64,000 nt of DNA from contig CM035169.1 of NCBI GenBank assembly GCA_020205615.1, positions 17,057,258 to 17,121,257 on the forward strand, in the 5' to 3' direction. The notes under the pieces were generated by a model. The model searched no databases. It was given only the letters and a program-made list of their open reading frames with translations, and was not told where the DNA came from. This DNA is from Panax quinquefolius (taxonomy: Eukaryota > Streptophyta > Magnoliopsida > Apiales > Araliaceae). Below, one piece after another: positions 36,120 through 48,130 of this stretch (the first letter of the stretch is position 1; every line of letters begins with the position of its first letter). Made by a program: the position numbers and the translations under genes.

Positions 36120-37346
36120 ATGTCGACTGAGAATGTTAACAGTGGAGTAAATGAGACCGTGGAGACACCTTTGCTCATCAACGAAGAGAAACGCGGTAAT
36201 AAATCGGCAATGTTCCTCCCGTAAACAACACCAATCGAAAGCGCATGATTTAACGATGGTATGTTTAGGAACTTTCTAGAATTCATGCAAAACCAAATGA
36301 GAAAGACTATCGTTCAAATGCAGTGGAAACACTGGCAACTCACGGATGGTCACCGCTAAGCAGTTCAAGGAGTTAGGACCGCCAGAGTTTTTGGGAAAGC
36401 CAGAACCACTTACGCCAGAATCACTAAGATATTTGATGTCTTGGGATGCTCAGAGGAGCAAAAGGTTCTTTTCGCCACTTTCATGTTACGAGGCGAGGCA
36501 GATTATTGGTGGGAATCTGAAAAGCGTACTCAGCCTACCGCACTAAAGATGTCTTGGGAGATGTTCCAAGAATTGTTCAACGACAAGTACTTTCCCGAAA
36601 ATATTCGTCACATGAAGGAGGTAAAGTTCATCAAGCTGGAGAAAAACAATATGAACGTGTTGCAGTACGAAGCTAAGTTTGCCGAGTTGTCCCGATTTGC
36701 ATCCCATTTGGTTGATAATGAAGAGAGAATGATGCGAATGTTTCTGCGAGGTTTGAAACCCAAAATACGTCAATACCTCATTTCTCACAAACTTTGTTTA
36801 TATTCAGATGTTGTGAATAGGGCTCAGTTATTGGAGCGCGATAATGAGTCGGCTCAATCAAGAATAATGACCAACAACTCGATGATAATCGTCTTCGGTG
36901 GTAACGGTCCATCTAACAATGATAACAATCGTGGAGGAAATTATCATGCCAGAAATGGTAACCACTTCAGTGGTAATCATGGCCAAGATAATAGAAGAAA
37001 TAATTCAAGTGGAGATTTCAAAAAGAGAAGATTTAACAATGACAAAAAGACGTCGGTACCAACACCAGCAACGAATTTTAGAGGAGGAGAAAGACCGCCA
37101 GTTAGATGCTACAGATGCGGAGTAGAAGGACACAAAAGTCCAAACTGTTCACAACCTTCCAAGGTATATTATAATTGTGGAAAAGAAGGTCATATCGCTC
37201 GAGATTGTACGGTATCGAAACCCAGTCCAGCGGGTATGGTGACTCAAAAGGCTGTCCCAGAAAAGTCAAAGTTAACGGTTCCTAGAAGAGCGTTTTTCGG
37301 TATCCGGTCGAATCTTGAGAAACCGAACGAAGTTAGCATGGGTTAG
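36120..37346 (+). pseudogene. gag of element A, open from 36441
   Basis: The ATG at 36120 (MSTENVNSGVNE) starts gag, but the frame breaks before 36441. From there 301 residues are open: FATFMLRGEADYWWE, LFNDKYFPENIR, LVDNEERMMRMFLRGLK and IRQYLISHKL, then an Asn/Gly/Arg-rich linker and zinc knuckles. The first knuckle, CYRCGVEGHKSPNC, is a perfect CX2CX4HX4C. The second reads YYNCGKEGHIARDC, with Tyr at the first Cys. This is the best-preserved gag in the window. Gag binds and packages element RNA in the cytoplasm. Confidence 0.85.
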
Positions 37347-37706
37347 TTAATTTTAAATTCTTACGAAGTTTATACCTTATTAGATACCGGTTCTACCCAT
37401 TCATTTATCTCTCTTGCTTATACTCAACGTTTAAACTTGACTCCGGAGAAAATTAAACTTTGACTTATTTGTTGAAACTCCGTTATGAGAAACTTTCGAT
37501 ACATCCACTGTTTATAAATCTTGGTTGATCCAAGTTGGCACCATCACATTACCTGTTGACCTTATTTCTTTAAAGATACTTGATTTTGATGTGATTTTGG
37601 GGATTGATTGATTAACTACTCATCATGCCAAAATTGATTACTTTAGTAAGATTGTTAGTTTTCATATTCCTAAGCAACCTATTATTCGAATTCAAGCAAC
37701 CAAACC
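37347..37706 (+). pseudogene. Aspartic protease of element A
   Basis: In the frame LILNSYEVYTLLDTGSTHSF the active-site DTGS is intact (about 37380-37400). A stop follows within about 30 codons. The linker continues to the insertion of solo LTR S. Confidence 0.78.
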
Positions 37707-38799
37707 ATTGATGTGACGCCCCCAAAATTAGGTATACGTCACCCATCTTGGGTCGCCACTTACATGGTACATAAATTCAAATACAACTTACTAATATAAC
37801 TGTCGTGTACAATACGACATAACTGTGAGTTTGAATACAAATATTGTCTACTAGATATTATACAAACTCAACAGAGTCCTCATTACTACTATTATCACAC
37901 TATTTCACGTAATAGTGAGGACTACTAATGCTATCCTCTCGACCATTACTCCGCTCCCCGACTTCGTCCCAAATATGTTCTCATTTCACAAGAGAACAAT
38001 GAAAGAAAGGATGAGCTCAACTAGCCCGATGAAGAAATATTATGACTAAGATAATGCGTAATAATTTATCATTAGCCTTCAACAAAGATTAAACCGATAA
38101 AATACAATAGACAACAAGTTTAACTGCAATGAATAAGCAATCCATTAAAAGAGTCAAGTAGAGAATAAAGTCTACTATCTTTTAGGTTTTAAAAGTTTTT
38201 CATCATCATTATAGTTGAGACTCAAACTTTAATAAATAATCCACATCATCGAATCACCCCCGCACTACTACCACGAGGATATTCATCAAATTATCAATGG
38301 TCATGACTATACCGAATCACCCCAGTCATAATCATACCAAAACTATCCATCAACGCATTACAGCCACTTTGAGGACTTTTATAACATCATTTATAACAAG
38401 CCATGATTATACCGAATGATCCTCAGTCATAATCATACTAAGTTCATCTATACACGTAAGCCGAAGATAACATAATATAACACGAGGATGATAACAATGA
38501 CATAATAATTCAACAAAACAAGTTCAAAAATTATTTTATCCAGGAATTATTAACGACCAAATTGTCAAAATGATACTGTTTTGTAGAGTAAAATTCAAGA
38601 ATGATCAGAAGAATATTTCCATGAAAAGATACTGGATGAAACGCAAATATCAAGGATATTCTACTAATTTCATGAAGTATAGAAGTCAAAGTTTTAACCA
38701 ACTGGGTATAATAAAGAATGGAATAACAAAAGAAATCACCATGCATGCGGTACCGCGCATGACAAGTTATTCCACGAATAATAATAACGGAACCGAAAG

Positions 38800-39110
38800 T
38801 CGGGTGAAATTCACAAGCGATGGATGTTCCAATGTAATAATAAAGATGGAACCAGGTCCGGTGTAAAACACACGACAGGATATTCTAACGAGAATGATAA
38901 AGATTTTAACCAGTCCGTGTAAAACACATGAGCATGGATGTTCTAACAGAATAATAAAGATTTTAACCAGTCCGTGTAAAACACACGATGTGATGTTCCA
39001 ACGAATAATAATAAAGACGGAACCAGTCCGGTGTAAAACACATGACATGTGATGTTCCAAATGTAATAATAGAAGAATGTCACCAAGTATAGGGTAAACC
39101 ACGTATACAA
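38800..39110 (-). repeat. ~55-bp tandem repeats in solo LTR S
   Basis: About five units with GGTGTAAAACACACGA, GGATGTTCCAACGA and AATAATAAAGA. The same array occurs in the LTRs of E (55600-55900, 63050-63330). Confidence 0.8.
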
Positions 39111-39407
39111 GTTATTCCAATGTATAATAAGCGATGGAATAACAACAGTTCTCTTGAATAATAAGAAAAGAATAACACCTTTACGGCATACAACAAATAA
39201 TATTCCTACCTTAGAAGAAGCTCGAATATTGGCGAGGTGAAGTAGCGAATACTTTTCTTCTTTCTCTACATAGTTTCTCTCTAGAGTTTTGAAGAATTCG
39301 TGAAAATAATGAAGCACTAGGCCTCTATTTATAGAAGATTTCTAGCTTTTTTGCCATGTGAAAAGGCAAGTGGCTTGATTTGGTGATGTGAAAAGAAAAG
39401 TGGTTTG

Positions 39408-39645
39408 GCGCTTTGTAATGTGAAACGACAAGTGGTTGGACGCCTGTAATGTGAAACGACAAGTGGTTCGACGCCTGTAATGTGAAACGACAAGTGGTTC
39501 GACGCCTTTGTAATGTGAAACGACAAGTGGTTCGACGCATGTAATGTGAAACGACAAGTGGTTCGACGTCTGGTAAAGGTAATTACTATTGACGAAGGGT
39601 AATTACTATTCACAAAGGTAATTACTATTGACGAAGAGACTCTTA
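39408..39645 (-). repeat. 31-bp and ~19-bp tandem repeats in solo LTR S
   Basis: Five units of GTAATGTGAAACGACAAGTG plus GTTCGACGC (39414-39572), then GGTAATTACTATTGACGAAG units (39576-39640). On the LTR's coding strand both arrays lie upstream of the TATA-like box, where enhancer elements would be expected. Confidence 0.8.
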
Positions 39646-40313
39646 GATAATGACATATGGCCCCCCATAAAATAATCAAACTTACCACAAACGTCTCATA
39701 ATGTAGACTCTTTATATTCATTAAGGATTGAATAAATATTACCACAAATCATTTTATTTTTAATCAACACATTTTTTTAATCTTTCAACAATTATTAATC
39801 ATTTATAACTTGTCGTCTCAATTAATAATATAACATATTATCTGATGATAATCTTGTGACAATAATTGAATCAATAATATAAGAGATATGATGCGTGAAT
39901 TCTCAGTAGCGATAATTGAAAGCATAAATGAGTGACTTCTTACGTAAGTATCGATAATCAATACTGGTGTGCTACTTATGCAACCACGCCAGACATTCTT
40001 TACTTTACCACCGGGTAGTTCAATGCAGTTTTAACGGTAACACCTCCGTAGTTATTTTTATAAAATATTTTGTCATTTTCTCGATCCGAATGATAATTAC
40101 ATTGTGGGGTCCACTATGATTGAGCCATTTGTCTGAATATTCCTAACAAAAAGAATATTCCCCGACCCAACGAATATTTTATAACAACTTGCATACTTTG
40201 CAAAATTTATAAATACTACCCACAACTATAATATTATCTCAAATTCACACCATAATATTAAAAATTATTTCGACAAAATTTAAATCTTTATTGATAAAAT
40301 ATGGGGTCTCACA

Positions 40314-41530
40314 ATTGAAGTCAAACACTTTCATATCAAGCCATAAAGTCATTCGTTTATTGAAAAATGGATGTCAAGTTTTCTTAGCCCATGTTATGGA
40401 CTTGAACAAAAATACGTCAGATTTGAATGATATTTCTATTGTTAATAAATTTTCTGATGTATTTCCTGAAGAATTTCTTGGCGTACTCCCAAAGTGTGAT
40501 ATTGAATTTTTTATCGACTTTGAACCCGGTACAAAACCCATTTCTAAAATCTCATGGCTCCTATTAAACGTTAGGAGTTAAAAATTCAAACTGTAGAAGT
40601 TTGTACCCGAGCCTTTATTTGGTGACTTCCTTTGTGGAATGCACCGAAGCCAGACTCTCCGTAGGGGCGCCATATTTGTGTGATAGTAAAGCGATAGATG
40701 TCATTGTGACGTCTTATCCAAGGTTGGGATATTAGTCACGATTGAGAACAACCTAAATCGGTAATCGAAATCGTAGCTTTCAAGGCTTAGTTGGTTATTA
40801 TCGAGATTAGTGGAAAGATTTTCTCGAATCGCTACTCCATTAACTCAGCTGACTTGTAGAGATACAAAATTCGAATGAAGCAAGAAATATGAAAAGAGCT
40901 TCCAAGAAATCAACATGCGGCAACGACGTTGGCTCGAGTTGTTGAAAGATTACAACCATACCATTCAATACCATCCTAAAAAAAAACGAACATAGTAGTG
41001 ACGGCGCGTGAGTAAAAGATCGTATCGTTCTGAGTGCGATATTGTTAACACAAAGACCCATTTCGTATGACTTACGTAAGATGGAGATAGAGTTAAAGAT
41101 TCCAAGAACTCATGCGAATATCGATTAGAATCGACTTTAATCGATAAATTTAAAGATGCTCAAGCTACAGACTTGGAGTTGATGAATATGAAGAAGAAGA
41201 TGCAAGAAGTCGTTATTCCAAAAGCGAGAATCGGCAACGTGAGGAAAGCTCAAACCTTCAATTTATTAGTCCATTTGAAATCCTCGATCGAATAGGAACG
41301 TGGCCTATAGACTTCGTTTCTGCCGCCAAGTATGGCGTGTTCATAACGCGTTTTTACGTATTGATGTTACGTAAATATGTGGACGACCAAACCACATTAT
41401 TGAGTTAGAAACCCAGGACAAGATAAGCGAGAATATTTAACGTGCGAGGAGGTACCAACAAGATCTTGGATGAGAAGGAGCGTATCTACGTATGTCGATT
41501 TCGAGGACGAAATTTTCATAAGGAGGGAGG
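40314..41530 (+). pseudogene. pol remnant of element A (RT core deleted)
   Basis: The linker GCQVFLAHVMDLNKNTS and RT N-terminus DVFPEEFLGVLPKCDIEF...FEPGTKPISK are open from 40291 to 40581. Then comes the recurrent cassette (about 40619-40750), a short RT-end piece (DTKFEW-like, 40860), an RNase H tail ([20 protein letters not shown], 40913-40975) and integrase-end scraps. RT palm with YxDD, most of RNase H and integrase core are missing. Confidence 0.72.
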
Positions 41531-41531
41531 T

Positions 41532-42843
41532 TGTAAGGCCCCCAACTTTTTATAAATGAAGATTTAATTTCCTCTATTTATTATTTTGAAATGGTAAGGG
41601 TTGAATTGATTAATGTGGTTAGTTATGGGTAAAATCGCAAAATATTTTAAATAAGCAAGTGGTTATAAAATACTACTCATTGTTGTTGGAAAATATTAGT
41701 TTGGTGGTGGAATATTCTTGTTGTCGGAGAATATTAATCTGACAGCAAATGACCTTATGTGGGCCCATAACGGAAAGCAATTGGATGATGAAAACGATAA
41801 GTATAAGTTATTTATAAATAACAGCGTAGTTATTCTGGATTATCTTTGTTGGAATACCCTAATTGGTTAAAACACGATGTCTGGCGTTGTTGCCTTGATA
41901 TATACACCAGATTGCACCAATTATTGATTCTTACGTGAAGGCACTTTCAATAATTATTACGATAATTCTTTATTCGATATTTTATTTTATTGATTTAATA
42001 ATTCTTTGCGTTGATATTTTATATTCTTTGTTGTTTGATAATTGTCACTACTGCGATATTTTCCATTATCGAAGCAATAATTCATATTATCTGAATAATA
42101 TTATTAGAAAAATTATTGGCAATGTCTAAAAGTTATGTCTAAGGAGGTTTGGTCACCTAATTATACTTGCTTGGCAGAAGGAAAGATCCTTATTAGAAAG
42201 CCCCCTGCTTCTCTGAGGGAGCGGCACAGTTGCCGATCTTGTGATTCTGTAATATTATTTATGAATAATTAATTATTGATTTATATGATGAGAAAAATAT
42301 TAATTTTATGTGGATATAGATGGAGAAAATTTTTTAAAGTGACAATTGTTAAAAATTGATATTTTATCTTTTCTGATAAAATAATATTTTATTATATTAT
42401 TATAATAGAATAATGATGATATTTTTACAATGAATGTGAGATATATGAGTATATGAGGAGGAAAAGTATTTTTGTTGCATTAAATGATTAAAACATGTTT
42501 TGTGTGTCGGTGGACCCCATTTCTTGACTGAAATTTGATTATAGCATGTAAAATCGTTTGTATTTTGATTTCGGTCAATTTCTGTTTGGAATTTGGAAAA
42601 ACTTTCTTCTGAAAAGTTGTAGAGAATTGAATTTCCTATTAAAACTCGTGAGATTCGAATTTTTTGATAAAAGGACTATTTATTATGAATTATTGAAGTT
42701 TCGAAGTTCCGAAATAATTGATTTTTAGAAGTTTTAATTATTTTTATTAAGAAAAACGTTTTTATTGTTTTGGTTGGCCTCCCATGTGTTGTAAACATGA
42801 TGATTTCAGGAGTCTTAGTGGGCGTAGGAAAATTTTTATATAT
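41532..42843 (+). repeat. 3' LTR of element A, left part
   Basis: Starts TGTAAGGCCCCCAAC after the polypurine tract and follows the 5' LTR to its AAAATTTTTATATAT block (34500 in the 5' copy), where element C begins. Confidence 0.85.
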
Positions 42844-43628
42844 TTTGACGCCCCCAAAATTAGGTATACATCATCCATTTTGGGTTGCTAGATACATGGT
42901 ACAGAATTCAAATATAACTTACTAATACAACTGTTGTGTACAATACTACAAAACATAAACTGTGAGTTTGAATACAATTATTGTCTACTAGAGATTATAC
43001 AAACTCAAAAGGAGTCCTCATTACAATTATTATCACACTATTTCACAAAATAGTGAGGACTACTAATCTTATCCTCGAACTATCACTCCGCTCCTCGGCT
43101 AAGTCCCACTATATTCTCATTTCTGAAGAAACGGTGAAAAGAAAGGGTGAGCTCAACTAGCCCGATGAAATATTATGACTAAGATAATACGAATAAATTA
43201 TCATTAGTCCCCAATAATAATATTAAACGATAAAATATAATAGACATCAAGTTTAAGCTGCGGTGAAACAAGCGATCCATTAAAAGAGTCAAGTAGAAAA
43301 TAAAATCTACTATCTTTTATGATTTAAAAGGTTTTTCATCATCATATTATCGTTTGAGACTTGTGCAATAATAAATAATCCACATCATGAAATCATCCCC
43401 ACTACAGGTGCCAGGATATTTCTTTAGTATACGTGATTAATTATCCATGACCAAATTATCCATGCCTTCATCAACCATCGGGCCAAAGATAATCTGTTTT
43501 TCATCAATCCATAGCCATAATCGACCAAAATTGCCATAAAACAATTCATCTTTTCACCCTTACGGTCAAGAATCCCACAGTGAATCCATAGCCATAATCA
43601 TACCAAAATATAAAGAATTGTCCATCAA
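42844..43628 (-). repeat. 3' LTR of C, outer part
   Basis: Starts TGACGCCCCCAAAATTAGG like solo LTR S and follows it for about 750 bp. It ends at CCATCAA, where element B begins. Confidence 0.8.
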
Positions 43629-46479
43629 TGCTAAGACCCCAAATTATTAATAAATAAAATTTATTTTCCTCTATTTATTATTTTGAAATAGTAAGGGTTG
43701 ATTTGATTAATGTGGATAGTTATGGGTAAAATCATGAAATATTTGAATAAGCAGTGGTTATAAAATATTCATTATTATCGGGGAATATTAGTTTGGTGGT
43801 GGTGGAATATTAAATCTTTGTCGGGGAATATTAAATGCGACATGGCCTAGCGATCTTTTGTGGGCCCCATAACTGAGAAGCGATTGGATGAAAGAAAGCG
43901 ACAAATATAAGTTGTTTATAAATAGCAGCGCGTAGTTATTCTGAGATTATCTTTGTTGGAATACCGGTGGTTAAAACACACTAATCTGCGTTGTTGAGCG
44001 ATAGCACGCGGTATTGCACCAATTATTGATTCTTACGTGAAGGCACTTTTACTCGATAATTATTACGATAATTCTTATTCGATATTTTATTTTATTGATT
44101 CAATAATTGTTGCGTTGATATTTTATATTCTTTGTTGTTTTGATAAATTGTCATTACTGTATTATTTTCCATTATCGAACAATAATTCATATTATCTGAA
44201 TAATATTATTAGATAACATTATTGGCAATGTCTAGAAAGTTACATACAGGAGAGGTTTGGTCACTAATTGCTTGGCGCTGGCGATGAGAGAGATCCTTTA
44301 TTGGAAAGCCCCTCTTTCTGAGGAGCGGCACAGTTGCCGATCTTGTGATTACATAATATTATTTGTGAATAATTAATTATTGATTTATATGATGAGGAAA
44401 ATATTGATTTTATGTGGATATAGATGGAGAAAATTTTTAATGTGACAATTGTTGAAAATTAATATTTTATCTTTTACGATAAAATAATTCATTTAAATAT
44501 ATTATTTTAATAATATATTAATGGTGATATTTTATAATGAATGTGGGATATATGAGTATATGAGGAGGAAGAGTATTTTTGTGGCATTAAATGTTTAACA
44601 CATATTTTGTGTGTTGGTGGACCCATTTATTGGTAGAAATTTGATTATAGCTTTAAAATCGCTTGGTTTATGGATTTGGTCGATTTTGTTTTGAATTTGG
44701 AAAAACTTTCTTACGCAAAGTTGTAGAAATTGAATTTCCTATAAAAAGTCATGAGATTTGAATTTTTACGATAAAAGGGCTATTTATTATGAATTATTGA
44801 AGTTAGAAGCTCAAAATAATTGATTTTTGGAAGTTTAAAATAATTTAAATAAGAAAAACGTTTTTTGTGTTTGGTGGGCATCTTTAACACATGCTAAGTT
44901 CTTTGAATTCAGATGATTAAAGTGGGCGTAGACAAATTAATATATATATATTATTATATTAAATTTTTTTTTTTGGTGTTACAGCGTTTTCTATAAATAG
45001 GGTCTTGGGTTAGAATTGAAAATCACACGAAAGCTGAAGTTTTCTCTCTCTATATTATCGGCGTATTCTTGTGAGTATTTTGAGTATACTTTGAGTATTG
45101 CTATCTGATTGCAAGTTCAAGTCATAGCTTTATATCAGGTGTTTATTTAAAATCTTGTCTTTTCGAGGTAAGGGATGTTATTTTATTCTCGAAAATGATA
45201 TTATTTCTTGATATCATTATCTTTGAAATATTGGTTGGAAATTTTTATCAAATTTGGAACTTTTTCATGTCGGGATTCTTATTAAGCATTCTTATTCACG
45301 AGTTCTTATTCACGAGTTCTTATTCATGATTCTTATTCATGATTCTTATTCACGAGTTCTTATTCACGAGTACTATTCATGAAGCGTGAAGATGTTTTTT
45401 GTGAAATTTCTATCTTTTGGTGTCGAGTTCTTATTCACGTATCGACCTTTATTCACGTATCTGACACTTATTCACGAATCGACCTTTATTCATAAAAAAT
45501 GAAATTTCTTCTTTTTGTCCAAAATATCTATTATGGATACTAGCTTTGATTGTATCCATGTTTTGATCATTCTTGAATTTTACTCCACTCGATTACTTAT
45601 GAAGTATTTTTGAACTTGGATTGTTTAAAATCTGAATCCTTAATATTGTTCTTTTGTTTCCTTTGGATTCGTTTCTTTTAAAATATTTTTCATCATCCTC
45701 GGTCTAAATGATGATATTCTTGAATATCTTTGGCACGTAGTGCAGATGAATGATTTCTTGATGAATATCTTTGGCCGTAGTGCAAAGATGAGCAGTGTTG
45801 AGATGAACATGACCAAGTGATTAATATCTTTGGCCGTAGTGCAAAGATGAGCAGTGTTTAGATGAACATGACCCGGTGATGAATATCTTTGGCACATGTA
45901 GTGCAAAGATGAATATTTGATTCGAGATATATATTGATTGATGTTACGAGGATAAAATATCGACGATGAACTTTTAAATTCATATATAGAAGATAGTAGT
46001 TTGCATTCTCTCTTAACTCTTCAATGAATTATTATTTCCATTGCGAAGTTGATTTAAAAGCGGTTTGTCTATTGTATTACATTAGATTTTTCCTGTTGAA
46101 GACTAACGATAATTTGTTGTATATTATCTTAGTCGTAATATTCTTCTTTGGGCTAGTTGAGCTCACCCTTTTCCTTTTGTTCCATTTTTCTTCTCGGGAG
46201 GCGAGAATGTAGCGAGTCTTAGTCGGGGTATGGAATGAAGGTTACAGAGAGTTGTTTAGTAGTCCTCACCATTTTTTGTAAAATAATGTATCAATAATTA
46301 TGATGAGGATTTATTTGCGTGTGGATATTATCTAGATGGCAATATCGTATTTAAACTCACGATTTATATGTTGTAATAATTGCCGAAAATGTATTAATAA
46401 AGTTGTAGTTATTTACGTACCATGTATTTGGCGACTCGAAATGGGTTGGATGGAATGGACCTATTTTGGGGGCGTCACG
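43629..46479 (+). repeat. 5' LTR of element B (2851 bp, type I)
   Basis: Starts TGCTAAGACCCCAAATTATT and ends GGGGGCGTCACG. CTATAAATAGGG at 44991-45002 is the likely TATA box, followed by CTTATTCACGAGTT repeats (45283-45500) and four ~60-bp hairpin units (45720-45920). Confidence 0.87.
45283..45920 (+). repeat. Leader tandem repeats in 5' LTR of B
   Basis: Array 1: ~16-bp units TTCTTATTCACGAG/TTCTTATTCATGAT and variants. Array 2: about four units, each with ATCTTTG, nine bases (GCCGTAGTG) and CAAAGAT, giving a 7-bp stem with a 9-nt loop, followed by GAGCAGTGTTGAGATGAACA. Both lie downstream of the TATA-like box and so in the transcribed leader. The equivalents in the 3' LTR are at 51160-51380 and 51600-51800. 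Confidence 0.78.
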
Positions 46480-46665
46480 GTTAATATCGAGCTTAGGGAT
46501 ATGATCTCTGGCGGAGATCGGGGATAGAGAACTAGGAGGGAGGCAGAGTAAATCCTTATTTAGTGTGTCTACTACTAGCTTATTTGTTAGTTGGTTAGTA
46601 TATAGGGATATTATGTGATATATTGATTTCCTTAATTAACCCTTGTTTTATGATAGTATTTGAGA

Positions 46666-48130
46666 ATGTCGGTTGAGAATATTAACATGGAGTAAATGAG
46701 ATCCAGTGGAGATGCTGTCTTTGAGCGAGGAGAAACGTCTGCAAGTTTGATGTACCTCCTGTGAACAACACCAATTTGGCGGATGATGATGAGCGAGGGG
46801 ATGTTTAGAAGCTTTTTGCGATTCATGCAAAATCGAGACGAGGAGACTTCGTGTTCAAAATGAGGAGGAGGAAATGATAGCAATTCACGGGTTGTCACGA
46901 CCAGCGATTCGAAGTTGGGACCACGAAATTTAGGAAAGCGGATCCGATTAAAGGCGGAAACGTGGGTCAAACAAATTACAAGATATTCGATGTCTTGGGA
47001 TGCGGAGAGAACAGAAGGTTCCATTCGCCACTTTTATGTTAAATGGCGAAGCGATTCTTTGGTGGGAATACGTGAAGCGTACCCCATCCATACCTTTCGG
47101 CGTGTCGTGGGAGAGCGTTTGAAAAATAGTTCAATGACAATACTTCCACGAAAGTATTAAATCGTATGAAGGAAGTGGAGTTTATTAGGCTGGGCGAATA
47201 ACATGGCGGTGTCCCGATCTGGCGAAGTTTCAGCGGAGTTATCGAGTTTTGCACCTCATTTGGTGGAGAATGAGGAGCGTGTATGGCGGATGTTTACGAG
47301 AGGTTTGAAACTTCGGCATCGTCGATATCTCATTTCTCGTAAATTTTCTCTCTATTCGGATGTTGTCAGCGAGGCTCGATTGTTAGGCGAGATAACGATG
47401 CGTTCAATGAGGGACCATAACGAGGATCATCTAGAAGATAGCGATCATCGAATAACGATAACCGGCGGAGAAAGAAGAATCTGGACAAAGCGCGGTAACC
47501 TCTGGTGGTAATCGTGGCCATGAAAATAGAAGAAGCGAGTCGGGAGGAGATTTTAAAAAGAGAGATTAACAACGACCATGTGAAGGCGTCGGCGCCCGAT
47601 GTGGCTAGTTCGAGGAGGAGAAAAGACCACCGGTCGTATATTTACAAATCTTGGGAAAGAGGACATATCATTGGCGCCCTAGCAGTTTAAGGTATGCTAT
47701 AATTGTGGAAAAGAAGGACATATCGCTCGAGATTATGCGATATCGAAACCCGATCCGGCGGGAATGGTGACTCGAAAGGATGTCCCGAGAAAATCAAAGT
47801 CAGCGGTTCTGGAAGGCGTTTGTGTGGCCGGTCAAAATCACGAGGAACGAGCGAAGTTATACAGGTTAGTTAATTATAAATTCTTGCGAAGTTTATACCT
47901 TACTTGAATCTGGGTTCTACCCATTCTTTTATCTCTCTTGCTTTACGCTCAGCGTTTGAACTTGACTACGGAGAAATTAGATTTTGACCTATTTATGGAG
48001 ACTCAGTTAGGAGAAACTTTCATTACATCAGTTGTTTAGAAATCTTGCTTGATTCGGGTTGGCACTATCACATTACACATTAACCTTATTTACATAGAGA
48101 TATTTGCTTTTGATGTGATTTTAAGGTTAA
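46666..48130 (+). pseudogene. gag and protease of element B (broken)
   Basis: The ATG at 46666 (MSVENINM) starts gag. Fragments in three frames match gag of A and D: ETWVKQIT, SSFAPHLVENEERV and RGLKLRHRRYLISRKFSLYS. A knuckle reading CYNCGKEGHIARD is at about 47694-47730. The protease region (47890-48100) has its DTGS spoiled by indels. Confidence 0.72.

Larger units (their letters stand above)
37712..40313 (-). mobile_element. Solo LTR S (type II, 2602 bp) inserted in element A
   Basis: Begins TGTGACGCCCCCAAAATTAG and ends GGGGTCTCACA, flanked by a perfect 5-bp duplication ATTGA (37707-37711, 40314-40318). No internal region or second LTR is present, so it is a product of LTR-LTR recombination. 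The host reading (protease-RT linker) continues across it. The matching place in element B (about 48220) has no insertion. A TATA-like TATAAATAGAGG lies at about 39333-39344 (minus). Confidence 0.93.
33204..42843 (+). mobile_element. LTR retrotransposon A (oldest; interrupted twice)
   Basis: A Ty3/gypsy chromovirus on the + strand: 5' LTR 33204-35933, PBS TTGGTATCGACTTAGG at 35936-35951, gag-protease 36120-37700, solo LTR S inserted at 37712-40313, pol remnant 40314-41516, polypurine tract AAGGAGGGAGG (41520-41530) and a 3' LTR from 41532. The 3' LTR stops at 42843, where element C begins; its remainder should lie right of the window. So its target duplication cannot be tested. Confidence 0.87.

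Noticed and set aside
39408..39645. CRISPR-like array of regularly repeated units
   Set aside because: The units are contiguous with no unique spacers, lie inside an LTR of a plant retrotransposon, and have no cas-like genes nearby.
38767..39745. Open frames with repeated VFYTG and CRFTLQ motifs (also 55597, 63304)
   Set aside because: Readings through the type II LTR arrays; frame and length change with each copy.
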